Of a stretch of 64,000 bases of DNA, positions 16,739 through 26,600 are shown piece after piece. The stretch lies in the NCBI GenBank assembly GCA_002686085.1, contig NZAC01000049.1, positions 1-64,000 of the forward strand, in the 5' to 3' direction. The notes under the pieces are model-generated. The model made no database searches and was not told the origin of the DNA. It was given only the letters and a program-made list of their open reading frames with translations. The stretch is from Roseibacillus sp. (GTDB lineage Bacteria > Verrucomicrobiota > Verrucomicrobiia > Verrucomicrobiales > Akkermansiaceae). Numbering within the stretch: position 1 is the stretch's first letter; the number at the start of each line of letters is the position of its first letter. A program made the position numbers and the translations under genes.

Positions 16739-19700
16739 ATGAGGCTACCCATTACCGTCTTAGTGCTCCTGATTCAGGGGGCCGCTCTCTCTCTGGTGCA
16801 GGCCGAAGAATTGACGTCTGAACAGACAGAATTTTTCGAGAAGAAAATTCGCCCCGTTCTGGCAGAGACTTGCTACGAGTGCCACAACAGTATCGATAAG
16901 AAGAAGGGGGATCTGGCCTTGGACTGGAGGGAGCCTCTGACTGAGTCCGGAGTGATTGTCCCGGGAAAACCGGAGGAAAGTGCCCTCATCAAGGCAATCA
17001 GGCATGAGGGCGACTATGACCCGATGCCGTCCAAGGGACCCAAGCTGGCCAAGCTGATCATCAAGAACTTTGAGGACTGGGTTCGGATGGGAGCTCCGGA
17101 CCCCCGGGTGACAAAGCCGACCAAGGAGGAGTTGGCAAGTCAGGTGGACTGGGACGCAGTCCGCGACAAGAGGTCTGAGTGGTGGTCGTTTCAGCCTATC
17201 GTGAAGAAAGATCCTCCGCAGGCGGATGCCGCCGAGTGGAATAAGACCGAGATTGACCGGTTCATTCATGCTGGCCTGCGGGAGAGCGGTCTTGAGCCGC
17301 AAGATGTTGCTGAACCAGGAACGTTGGTGCGGCGTCTTCACCTGATCCTTACAGGACTTCCTCCTAAGCCAGAAGAGGTAGAGGCCTTTGTGAGGAACCC
17401 CACTGAGGAGGCCTACGAGGCACTAGTCGACCGACTGTTGTCCTCGAGGGCCTATGGAGAACGCTGGGGGCGCTACTGGCTTGACTGGTTCCGTTATGCG
17501 GAGTCATACGGAAGTGAGGGAGATCCGAATGTGCCCTATGCGAGCCGTTACCGGGATTATGTAATCCGATCTTTTAATGAGGACGTGCCCTATAATCAGA
17601 TGCTGCGCGAAGCGGTGGCAGGTGACCTGCTGGAGAAGCCCAGAGTCAACGAGAAAGAGGGGCTCAATGAGAGCGCAATTGGACCTGCTCATTTCCGGAT
17701 GGTTCCGCACGGATTTGGAGTCACCGATGCTTACGATGAGCAGATTACTTTTACGGATAACGCTGTAGACGTGCTGACAAAGGCCACCATGGGACTGACC
17801 GTATCTTGTGCGCGTTGCCACAACCACAAGTTCGACCCGATCAGCCAGAAGGATTACTACAAGTTCTATGGGATGGTCGTGAGTAGCCGGCCAGCAATCG
17901 TCAACGTAGATTCCCCTAAATTAAGGGATCTGCACCGGAAGGAGCTTCTCGAACTCAAGGAGCAGATCCGTGCTTCTCTTGCTTCATACTGGATGGAGCA
18001 GGTGGATTCTGCCCTCGAAAAACTGTGGGGCGACAAGCTGGACAAGATTCCGGATACCGATCCCCTTGCTGGGTGGGCGAAGTTACGGGACAGGAATCCT
18101 GAGGAACTGGTCCGGGAGTTGGAAGGCATGAGTAAGCGGCACGAAGAGGGAATGGCTCATAATGAAAAGGTAAAGAGTAATGCTACTTTCTACGCAGATC
18201 TCCGGGAGCAGGCTGGCTATGATCGGTGGTTCAAGAGTGGCAATGGTCTTGGCGATTCGGTCAGCCCAGCAGGTTCATTCGTGGTGGCTCCGGAAGGGGG
18301 ACGTGCCTTGAAGGGAATCTACCCTGCTGGGGTCTATTCCCATATGCTTTCAGACAAGCACAGTGCTACCCTGAGTTCGGTTTTTCATCTTGCCAAGGGA
18401 GGTCGCAATTCTATCCGGGCAATGGGGGAGGGATCGATAGCGCGATTTACCCTCCGAAGCTACCCTCTCTCCCATGGGGGACTTCACCCGACTCCAGGAC
18501 TAAGGCCTCAGATGAGTTGGGTGAACTTGAACAAATACAGGTATTGGAACGGGGAAAAGGGCTATTACCAGATCAATACCTCTTCGGATTCTACTTTCAG
18601 AAATGGAGGGAACGCACGCTCGTGGTTCGGGGTCTTCGAAGTTTATGCGGGAGACGAGGCGATGCGGGAGCTTGGTGCGCCAATTGTGGCGTTGCCCGGA
18701 GACCTGAGCTCGATCAGGGACCGTAAGTCGCTTGAAGGTTTTTACCGTCGTTCGCTGGTAGATGGGTTGAATAGTTGGAGGGATCTGAAGATGAGCGATG
18801 CTCAGGCCCTTCTTCTGAACTCGATGGTGAGTAGGGGTTTTCTGCCCAGCGAAGTGGCCGGGCTTCCCGGAAACTTAAAAACTCTCGTAGAGAAATATCG
18901 CAGGCTGGAAGCAGAGATCCGGAATCCAGCTCGGGTGCCCGGGGTCATGAATGGGGAGCCGTGGGACCAGCCTCTGCTGGATCGGGGTGATTATAAGAAA
19001 GAAGGAGAGGCGGTAGAGCGAGGATTTCTGGAAGTGTTCGGGGGTCGAACTTATACCAAGACCGGGAGCGGACGCCGGGAGTTGGCCGAGGACATTGTGG
19101 GGAAGGGAAATACTCTCACGACCCGGGTCATAGTGAACCGGCTATGGCACCATGTCTTTGGGCGGGGCCTCGTTGCCTCAGCAGACAATTTCGGACGGTT
19201 GGGGAGCAAGCCATCTCATCCGGGACTCCTCGACTATCTTGCGATGGATTTTCGTGAGAATGGATGGTTAATGAAGCGTACGGTCCGTCAGCTGGTCATG
19301 AGCAGGACTTTCCGGTCCGCCAGCGCGGTGCCGGCTGCAAACAGGGGTAAGGATGATGCTAATCTTCATTTAGCCTATTACACCCCGCGGCGTCTCGACG
19401 CGGAAGCGGTTCTGGATACTATCCGTTTTGTAGCCGCTAACGAGGCTGGTCAGCGCGCAGTCTACACCAACCAGAAACGTAACGGGCTCAACCGGTTTCT
19501 CACGGCCTTTAACTATCCGATTCCTACGAGCACAGTGGGAGTTCGCAATGTAACCAATGTTCCTGCGCAGGCTCTTATGCTGATGAATGGGGAGACTACC
19601 AAAAGAGCTGCCCAGCAATGGAGTCACCGGGTGAAAACTGATCCTTCCCTGAAGTCGGACCGGGAGAGAATACAGAGATTTTTCATGCAGGCCTACGCGC

Positions 19701-20761
19701 GTCCGGCAAGTGAAGAAGAGGTTACGGCCTGTCTTGATTATCTCTCCGGGAAAGTGAGTGATAAACTACCGAAGCTCGTCAAAGAGCAGGAAGATCTCAA
19801 GAAGAAGCTTGTGGCTCTACGGCGTGGTCGGGAGCAGAAAATTGCTCCCGTGCAGTCCCGGGTGCAAACAGAGGTTGATGCAAGGAATGCAGCCCAGAAG
19901 GAACAGGGAGAAGTCCAGATTGATCTCAAGCCGTTCGCACGCTGGGACTTTGAAGGGGACACCAAGGACTCGACCGGAGGAATGCACGGGGAAGCCAAGG
20001 GAGCGGCCAAGGTGATCGATGGATCCATGTTCCTGAGAGGGGGAGGTGTCTGGACGAGCCCGATCTCGAAGGATCTCCGAGAATTCAGCCTCGAAGTTCA
20101 GCTACAGTTGGATAATGGAAACCAGGCTGGAGGGGGAGCGATGAGCCTGCAGAGATCCGACGGCAAGGTATTTGATGGTATCGTCTATGCGGAGGTATCT
20201 CCCAGGACCTGGCTCACTGGAAGCGACAAACATGCTCGGACGGCACCGTTTGGGGGAAGCGAGGACATGGAAGCCGACAAGCGGCCCGTCCGTATAATCA
20301 TGGTCTACAAGGCAGACGGAACAACTATCGCCTACCGCGACGGTAAACCGTACGGGAAATCGATCAACAAGGGCAGGGTGGAGTATCAGAAGGGTAAAGC
20401 GCAGGTTGTCTTCGGCTCCCGGCACGGTCTTTCCCCGGGTGAGCGTGGCAGGTCTCTCACGGGCCGCATCTTCGAGGCGAGGCTTTATGACCGGGCACTC
20501 ACGCCGCAGGAAGCAGCGGCAGCTTCTTCCGGAACCCTGCTGGAAGTGGTAACAGAAAGCTTGCTGGCAGAGGCCATGACTCCTGAGCAGAAAAAGGCTG
20601 TTGAGCGTTTAGATGGAGAGATTACCCTTCTCGAGCAGCGGCTCGCAGAGGTTGACCAAGAAATTGAAAGCACCCGTGAGGCTCTCAATGTGGGCGGAGA
20701 CCCTTATTTCAAGATTGCGCATGCGATTCTCAATTCCAAGGAACTGATTTATGTCTATTGA
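16739..20761 (+). CDS. PSCyt1-DUF1549-DUF1553 protein with LamG-like domain inside its C-terminal part
   Basis: 1340 residues, well above its paralogues. A signal peptide is followed by PSCyt1 (heme motif [23 protein letters not shown]), DUF1549 (~170-375, ending [14 protein letters not shown]), a ~380-residue unassigned segment, and DUF1553 starting near residue 760 ([32 protein letters not shown]). The C-terminal DUF1553 helices ([14 protein letters not shown]) are interrupted by a coiled coil, a concanavalin/LamG-like domain at ~1066-1262 ([14 protein letters not shown] ... [17 protein letters not shown]) and a second coiled coil. The family's usual ending then resumes ([21 protein letters not shown]). 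The lectin-like insert suggests glycan binding. AGGAG with 6-nt spacing supports the ATG. The DUF1501 partner overlaps its 3' end by 11 bp. Confidence 0.9.
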   Translation: MRLPITVLVLLIQGAALSLVQAEELTSEQTEFFEKKIRPVLAETCYECHNSIDKKKGDLALDWREPLTESGVIVPGKPEESALIKAIRHEGDYDPMPSKGPKLAKLIIKNFEDWVRMGAPDPRVTKPTKEELASQVDWDAVRDKRSEWWSFQPIVKKDPPQADAAEWNKTEIDRFIHAGLRESGLEPQDVAEPGTLVRRLHLILTGLPPKPEEVEAFVRNPTEEAYEALVDRLLSSRAYGERWGRYWLDWFRYAESYGSEGDPNVPYASRYRDYVIRSFNEDVPYNQMLREAVAGDLLEKPRVNEKEGLNESAIGPAHFRMVPHGFGVTDAYDEQITFTDNAVDVLTKATMGLTVSCARCHNHKFDPISQKDYYKFYGMVVSSRPAIVNVDSPKLRDLHRKELLELKEQIRASLASYWMEQVDSALEKLWGDKLDKIPDTDPLAGWAKLRDRNPEELVRELEGMSKRHEEGMAHNEKVKSNATFYADLREQAGYDRWFKSGNGLGDSVSPAGSFVVAPEGGRALKGIYPAGVYSHMLSDKHSATLSSVFHLAKGGRNSIRAMGEGSIARFTLRSYPLSHGGLHPTPGLRPQMSWVNLNKYRYWNGEKGYYQINTSSDSTFRNGGNARSWFGVFEVYAGDEAMRELGAPIVALPGDLSSIRDRKSLEGFYRRSLVDGLNSWRDLKMSDAQALLLNSMVSRGFLPSEVAGLPGNLKTLVEKYRRLEAEIRNPARVPGVMNGEPWDQPLLDRGDYKKEGEAVERGFLEVFGGRTYTKTGSGRRELAEDIVGKGNTLTTRVIVNRLWHHVFGRGLVASADNFGRLGSKPSHPGLLDYLAMDFRENGWLMKRTVRQLVMSRTFRSASAVPAANRGKDDANLHLAYYTPRRLDAEAVLDTIRFVAANEAGQRAVYTNQKRNGLNRFLTAFNYPIPTSTVGVRNVTNVPAQALMLMNGETTKRAAQQWSHRVKTDPSLKSDRERIQRFFMQAYARPASEEEVTACLDYLSGKVSDKLPKLVKEQEDLKKKLVALRRGREQKIAPVQSRVQTEVDARNAAQKEQGEVQIDLKPFARWDFEGDTKDSTGGMHGEAKGAAKVIDGSMFLRGGGVWTSPISKDLREFSLEVQLQLDNGNQAGGGAMSLQRSDGKVFDGIVYAEVSPRTWLTGSDKHARTAPFGGSEDMEADKRPVRIIMVYKADGTTIAYRDGKPYGKSINKGRVEYQKGKAQVVFGSRHGLSPGERGRSLTGRIFEARLYDRALTPQEAAAASSGTLLEVVTESLLAEAMTPEQKKAVERLDGEITLLEQRLAEVDQEIESTREALNVGGDPYFKIAHAILNSKELIYVY

Positions 20762-22208
20762 GCCCAATATTCACCCTGATGATCCGGTCCGGTCTATGCT
20801 GGCTGGTGACCGCCGAGAATTTCTCAAGCTGACTTCGAGTGGGGTCAGCGCTCTCGCGCTCTCAAGTCTCCTCAACAAGGGATCCGCAGCCACAATTGAT
20901 ACCGCGGCGCCTAAGTTACACCACCAGCAGAAGGCCAAGTCAGTTATCCTGTGCTACATGTCTGGTGGTTTTTCCCACGTGGATTCGTTTGACCCGAAGC
21001 CGAAGCTCAAAGAGATGCACGGCAAGCCACTGCCAATGACTATCGAACGTACGCAGTTTGACGCGAACGGCAATATCATGGCTTCGCCCTGGGAGGCGAA
21101 AAAGTGGGGGCAATCGGGGTTGGAGATGACGGACATGTTTCCCAAGATAGCGGAACGTGCGGATGACCTCGCTATTGTGCGCTCGATGACGGCCAAGTTC
21201 AGTGAGCACTCTCAGGGAAATTTCTTCATGCATACCGGCTTCCCCTTCCTGGGCTATCCCAGTGCCGGTTCATGGGTGACTTACGGATGTGGAACAGAGA
21301 ACCCAAACCTGCCGGGGTATGTTGTTCTTCGCTCCAACAAGGCCTCTATTCCGCATGGTGGAGTGAGTATCTTTGGTAATGCCTTTTTGCCTGCCACCAC
21401 TCAGGGATCCATTTTCAACATCACGGACAAGCAGGCAGTTCCCAACATCAATCCAGCCATGCTCAAAGCGGAGCAGCGCCGGGCGCTGGACCTCATAGGA
21501 ACACTGGATCGGCGCTTTTCGGAGCGGACGGCGGCAAAGGATGCGGTCATCTCATCAATCCGGAATGCGGAGACGGCCTTCCTTATGCAGCAGGCGGTTC
21601 CTGAATTAACAGATATCAGTAAGGAAAGTGAGGCTACTCGTGAGATGTATGGGATTGATAGCAAGGACGCCAACAAGGCTCAATATGCACGGCAATGTCT
21701 TATGGCCCGACGCTTGGTAGAGCGGGGCGTGCGCTTTGTGGAGCTTTCATGTGCCAGCTACGGAATCGGAGCGGGAGGCGGAGGAAACCCGTGGGACCAG
21801 CATGGGGACTTGAAGCGTGGCCATGGTGCGATGGCAGGTCAAGTCGATGGCCCAATTGCGGCTCTCCTCAAGGACCTTGGTGAGCGCGGGATGCTGGAGG
21901 AAACTTTGGTAGTGTTTACCGGAGAGTTTGGACGCACTCCCTTCTCACAGGGGTCGAGCGGGCGCGATCATGACCCATTCGGATTCAGCGTCTGGTTGGC
22001 TGGTGGTGGCATGAAGGGAGGGACCGCGCACGGTGCGACCGATGAGTTTGGCTACAAGGCGGCAAAGGACATTTCGACAGTTTACGACCTTTGGGCGACC
22101 GTATTACACCAGCTGGGAATCGATCATGAGAAGCTGACCTTTCGGTGGAGTGGACGGGATCTCAGGCTCACAGACGTCCACGGTCACGTCTGGAAGAATC
22201 TGGTGTGA
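20751..22208 (+). CDS. Tat-exported DUF1501 protein
   Basis: A 485-residue DUF1501 protein with a twin-arginine signal placed after a 20-residue n-region ([22 protein letters not shown]). The core shows [75 protein letters not shown] and the C-terminal [19 protein letters not shown]. It starts inside the preceding DUF1549/1553 gene (11-bp overlap), which points to coupled translation and a stoichiometric partnership. Compared with the copy at 8809 it has a glycine-rich loop ([11 protein letters not shown]) before the DQHGD motif. Enzymatic role unknown; resemblance to the phosphatase/sulfatase fold is established for the family. Convergent with the beta-barrel gene. Confidence 0.9.
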   Translation: MSIEPNIHPDDPVRSMLAGDRREFLKLTSSGVSALALSSLLNKGSAATIDTAAPKLHHQQKAKSVILCYMSGGFSHVDSFDPKPKLKEMHGKPLPMTIERTQFDANGNIMASPWEAKKWGQSGLEMTDMFPKIAERADDLAIVRSMTAKFSEHSQGNFFMHTGFPFLGYPSAGSWVTYGCGTENPNLPGYVVLRSNKASIPHGGVSIFGNAFLPATTQGSIFNITDKQAVPNINPAMLKAEQRRALDLIGTLDRRFSERTAAKDAVISSIRNAETAFLMQQAVPELTDISKESEATREMYGIDSKDANKAQYARQCLMARRLVERGVRFVELSCASYGIGAGGGGNPWDQHGDLKRGHGAMAGQVDGPIAALLKDLGERGMLEETLVVFTGEFGRTPFSQGSSGRDHDPFGFSVWLAGGGMKGGTAHGATDEFGYKAAKDISTVYDLWATVLHQLGIDHEKLTFRWSGRDLRLTDVHGHVWKNLV

Positions 22209-22315
22209 CCAAAAGCTCTCTATGGAGCGAGTCTGAATCTCCTGTGTGGTTCCGGGGCCCTAGCGGCAGTATTTGACAGGTGGAAAAGCCGCTCCGTCCC
22301 GTTTCGAACCAATGG

Positions 22316-23656
22316 CTAGAAGCTGTATCCGAGGCCCAGTCCCGCGCTGAATCCACTGAGGTCCACATCGAATACGCTGCCTCCAACACTACCATTCAGG
22401 TCTTCCGTGTGGTCGTGACGCAGGTTGACTTCAAGGGACCAGCTTTCGTTGAGCTGATATCCGGCAGAGGCTTGGAGGTAAAAGCCCCAGAGAATGGAAC
22501 TGCCGATATTGTCAGCGGAAGAGCTGTCGATAACCACAGGCGCACCATTGTTGATCTGCTGGAGGAGTTGACTGCTGCGCATTGCTTTCCACGATGCAAC
22601 ATTGAGCGCAATGCCAGCTCCCAATGAGGCATGAAATCGGTTGTCGAACCGGTAAGAGGCCTCTGCGCCGAACGCCAGACTCCATGTATCAAGATCGAGT
22701 GATTCGTCGATGGTATCGTTCCACAGCGCAATGTCTGAGGTTCGCAGAGTGGGTGTGAAGAGTCGACTGCCGGCGACCGGTTGGTTGGGGACCAGTGGGG
22801 CGACGATGTTCGGAGCTCCGGTGTAGGGGACCTCCCGAGGAAGATCGAGTCCACTGATATCGTAGACATCCGTTGCTGTAATATCGAAGGTGTCCATCTG
22901 CTCACGGGCAGACATCGTATTGAGGCCCCGGCGGGAGCCGTTGATTTCGGCAAAGGAGACATGAATGGAGGGTCCCGCACTCCACCCGTTGCCGAGATCG
23001 CTCTGGTAGCGTAATTTCAGATAGGGCGCAGATACGTGATCTGCTTCCTCACTCCACCCTGTTGCTGCAGCAGTGGATGATTGGCTCACCTCCCGGCGCT
23101 CTCCCCCCGATGCAGTGAAAGAGAGGGTATTGCCCTGAATTTGTGCGAGCTCAGTATAACCGTAGTCGGTGGTCCGTGTTGACCGGGCGTCGGGGCGGAT
23201 AAAGCCATTATCGTAGATACGCGCAGCGGGTCCCTCTGCAGGACCGATGCCAGGCACGGGACTGCTACTCGCTTGGAAAAGGCTGGGGACGGTAAAGCCG
23301 CTGATTCCTGTGCGGAAACCGATTTCTCCGGTATTACGCCACGATATCCCCGCACCCAGAGTCCATTGACCTTGATGGGATTGCGGTGAAACAGGGATGA
23401 TGCCTTTGCCTGATTTAGGTGAGGGCTGAATAACTTCCTTGGCAGATGGGATCGTACCCTTGGCAGACGGGATCGCGCCCTTGGCAGACGGGATCGCGCC
23501 CTTGGCAGACGGGATCGTGCCCTTGGCAGACGGGATCGTTCCCTTCGCAGACGGCGAGAGAGGGCCCTTAGCCGCCGAAACTCCATCTCCTGCCGTGATG
23601 ATCGAGAGAGGAGCCAGAAGGGAAGTGAGGAATGCGAGTCCGATTCTTGTGTTCAT
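22316..23656 (-). CDS. outer-membrane beta-barrel protein with heptapeptide-repeat N-terminus
   Basis: A signal peptide (MNTRIGLAFLTSLLAPLSIITAG) is followed by a repetitive segment built on SAKGTIP/SAKGAIP (five near-perfect copies) and a proline-rich linker. The rest is ~350 residues of alternating amphipathic strands ending in GLGLGYSF. A C-terminal aromatic residue preceded by such strands is the usual signal for outer-membrane insertion. Phrases such as WTLGAGISWRNTG and YQLNESWSLEVNLRH are typical barrel strands. I do not recognise a substrate or specific family. The gene lies 34 bp downstream of the large DUF11 gene, so both are probably in one transcript. The barrel might anchor or export a surface partner (inference). 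Confidence 0.7.
   Translation of the reverse strand: MNTRIGLAFLTSLLAPLSIITAGDGVSAAKGPLSPSAKGTIPSAKGTIPSAKGAIPSAKGAIPSAKGTIPSAKEVIQPSPKSGKGIIPVSPQSHQGQWTLGAGISWRNTGEIGFRTGISGFTVPSLFQASSSPVPGIGPAEGPAARIYDNGFIRPDARSTRTTDYGYTELAQIQGNTLSFTASGGERREVSQSSTAAATGWSEEADHVSAPYLKLRYQSDLGNGWSAGPSIHVSFAEINGSRRGLNTMSAREQMDTFDITATDVYDISGLDLPREVPYTGAPNIVAPLVPNQPVAGSRLFTPTLRTSDIALWNDTIDESLDLDTWSLAFGAEASYRFDNRFHASLGAGIALNVASWKAMRSSQLLQQINNGAPVVIDSSSADNIGSSILWGFYLQASAGYQLNESWSLEVNLRHDHTEDLNGSVGGSVFDVDLSGFSAGLGLGYSF
23437..23562 (-). repeat. 21-bp tandem repeat inside the beta-barrel gene
   Basis: Five consecutive 21-bp units (plus-strand consensus CCTTGGCAGACGGGATCGYGC) run from 23437 to 23541, with a sixth degenerate unit to 23562. 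Units 2 and 3 are identical and the others differ at one to three positions. The repeat is in frame and encodes the SAKGTIP/SAKGAIP heptad on the minus strand. Copy-number changes would keep the reading frame. Confidence 0.95.
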
Positions 23657-23690
23657 GGTGAAGAGGTAAAAGACAGTTCAAGGTTCTGGA

Positions 23691-26600
23691 TTACGGTGCC
23701 TTGCGGATGACCCTGTAGAAACGGTTTCCAGTTGTACTTGGGTGACTCGAAGTTTTAGGGGGGCCATTGTCTACCCACTGGGTCACATTTGCTCCAGCAA
23801 TGACATCGGGAACAACATTGATCCAGTTTTCTCCGTCCCGGCTGTATTGGATGGTGTAGACCTCTCCTACGACGGAGACAAACTCCAGCAACTTGTCTTC
23901 ATTCGGGAGGGAGGTTACCCGATTTAACTCGATTCCGGCAACAGAGAAGGCCTCTCCGGCAGAGTCGACGAGCTCAATCTGGAATTCTGGTTGGAATCCA
24001 CCGCTCGCAGTGATTTGAAAGTATTCAACGACAAGATCGATGCTTTCGCCTGCCGCAAGAGGCTGGTTGTAGAGAAGAAAGGGCACGCCCCCGGATGCCC
24101 CCTGGGCATTGTGCACCGTAACGTCTCCGGGGAGCCCATTGACCAGGATGCGAAATGCTGGAATATCGAGAGGATTATTGTTGGTGACAGTAATGGTCTG
24201 CTTCAGCAGAGCGGTCTGAAGGTCAAGAGTGATACTGCCCTCGCCGATTTCCATGCTTCCTGGACTGATCACACTTGTTGCCACGGAGTCAGAGTCATCT
24301 TCCGGGTTGATGATTTCCCCTTCGAAGGATACGAGCTCTGCAGAGCTCACAATCGTGTCTAGTCCAGCTGGAGCGATGGAGGAGACGTCGTAGAGAATTC
24401 CGTAAGTTCTGGTCTCCCCTCTCGGAAGGTCGGCAATGGAGAGGACAGGTGGCAGGGTTGTTTCCCCAGGGCCAAAACTGACAACCGTGGTGCCAGGAGG
24501 AGAGATTGATTCGAGGCGAATCGCAAGGTTGCTGGCATCACTTGGACCACTATTGCTTACAGAGATGACATGAGAGAGATTGCCCGGGCTGCCACTCTCT
24601 GAGTATCCGGCGAGAACCGGGTCTCTTGACTCAGCTACCTCAATGGTGATGTCGGCCTCTCTTTCAACAGAAGTGCTGGATGAAACCGTATTATTCTGTG
24701 GGTTGACATCCGTCTGTTGGACAGAAACTACCGAGGCGACATTCGTGATGACGTCAGCTCCGGCCACTGTCGATGGTCCTGCGGTAAACCGCAGGCGCAC
24801 TAATGAGGTGCTACCCACCGAAAGATCTCCTACCGTCCAGATGACGGATTCGCCGGTGCTCTCGGTGTTCGTTCCGGCTAATGGCTCAGTCTCCTCCAGA
24901 GTGACGCCGGGGGGTAAGGTCAGGCTGTTCTCAAGGGATACATCGCTGGCAAAGGAAGGACCAAGGTTGGTTACGGTCACCATGTATTCAAGATTCAGGG
25001 GGCCTGATCCAGCGACCACTGGATTATTCAGTCCCATATTGGTTACCTGAAGGTCGGCTCTCGTGATGATGGATGTCGCATCGGAGACTGATGTTGCTGT
25101 TGCGATATTGGTCTGAGTGACTCCTGTCAGAGCCGCGGTGCTGGTGATTACTTCCACACCCTCGTTGGCTGCAGGATCTACAGCAAGGTTCACCGTCAAG
25201 CTGGCGGTAGTTCCCGCAGGAAGAGAGGGGAGCGTCCAGACGCCTTCGTTGTAGACTCCCTGATCCGGGGTGATGCTGGCGATCGATACTCCACTAGTTA
25301 AAATATCGAGATCCTCGCTGATGGTGAGTTCGGTTGCAGTCGAAGGACCCTGATTGGTTACCAGCACCGTGTAGGTAAGCCCTCCTGTTCCCGCAATGAT
25401 GGGATCAGACGATTCACTCTGGCTGAGGCTGACGTTGACGATTGGACTCACAATCAGGGTATCCTCTGAGGTTCCGCTGTTGCCGAGTGAGCTGGTAAGT
25501 TCCCCGGTAGTGTTGACGAAGGTTCCACCCTCAAGACTGGTGACTTCGACCTGAAGAGTACACCGTCCACCGGCGGGAACAGTGCCATTGGAGTAGGAGA
25601 GCAGTGAGCCCCCAGGGCCGGCACTTGCAGTGCCTCCTATGCAGGTGCTGGAAAAATTCACGGGGTTCGAGAGGATGAGGCCGTCCGGTAAGGTGTTGGT
25701 GAATGACAGATTTGTGGCGTCGAGCGGTGAGGTGCTGTTATCGATGGTGAAGGTAAGGATTCCGACCTGACCGGCGTTAAAGTCAGGCGAAAACTCCTGA
25801 GTGAACAACGGGGGAGCCACGAGTGTCAGATCGGCACTGGCTCCGGGGCTGACTCCCAGCGATGACGTCAGCTCGCTGGTAGTGCTCCCATAGGTCCCGG
25901 CCGATGCATTGCTGGTGGCTACCTCGAAACTGATGGTGCAGATGGCACCGGCGGGAACGACTGCATTTCCACTGAGAGTAAAGGTGTTCGTGCTGGATGA
26001 GAGAGAAAAAATACCTCCCTCTCCACAATTGAAGGTTTCGACGGGCAGTGCTATTCCGGGGGCTACGTCCCCTCCCGCCATGCGGAGGCCCTCGGGAAAG
26101 ACATCGGAGAAAGCGAGGTCTCGAGCGTCAATTGCACTGGCGGTGTTATCAATTGTGTAGGTCACCCTGCTCTGCCCTCCTGCGGAGATTGCGTTGGGAG
26201 TGAAAGCCTTGCTGATTGTGGGAGCGACTGGCTCCACCACGAGAGTATCAGTCGCAGGAAGGCCAATCTTGGGCTCTCCGTTGACATCAGCGCTCAGACG
26301 GCTTGTTACGTTAAGGTGGGGGCCAAACGCGGCATTGACTGGGACCGTGACTTCTACCGGAAAGGAGCAGGTTTGACCAGGTGCCAAGCTCCCGCCCTCT
26401 ATCAAAAGAAGATTTGTGCCAGATATGCTGGAGCCAGGGCCGCACGGCTCAATATTGATCTCTGGAACCTCGATAGAAAAGTTGTCAAACCACGCCTGAG
26501 CAACCTCAGTCTCAGATGTCGTGCGGTTCGCATAGGCGCCGATAACAAGAGTGTGCGTTCCTGCGTTCAGGGGAATTTCGATAGAGGCCTCCCGCCATCC

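Noticed and set aside
23437-23562. CRISPR-like repeat array
   Set aside because: Repeats are contiguous without spacers, in frame, and encode a heptapeptide inside a protein.
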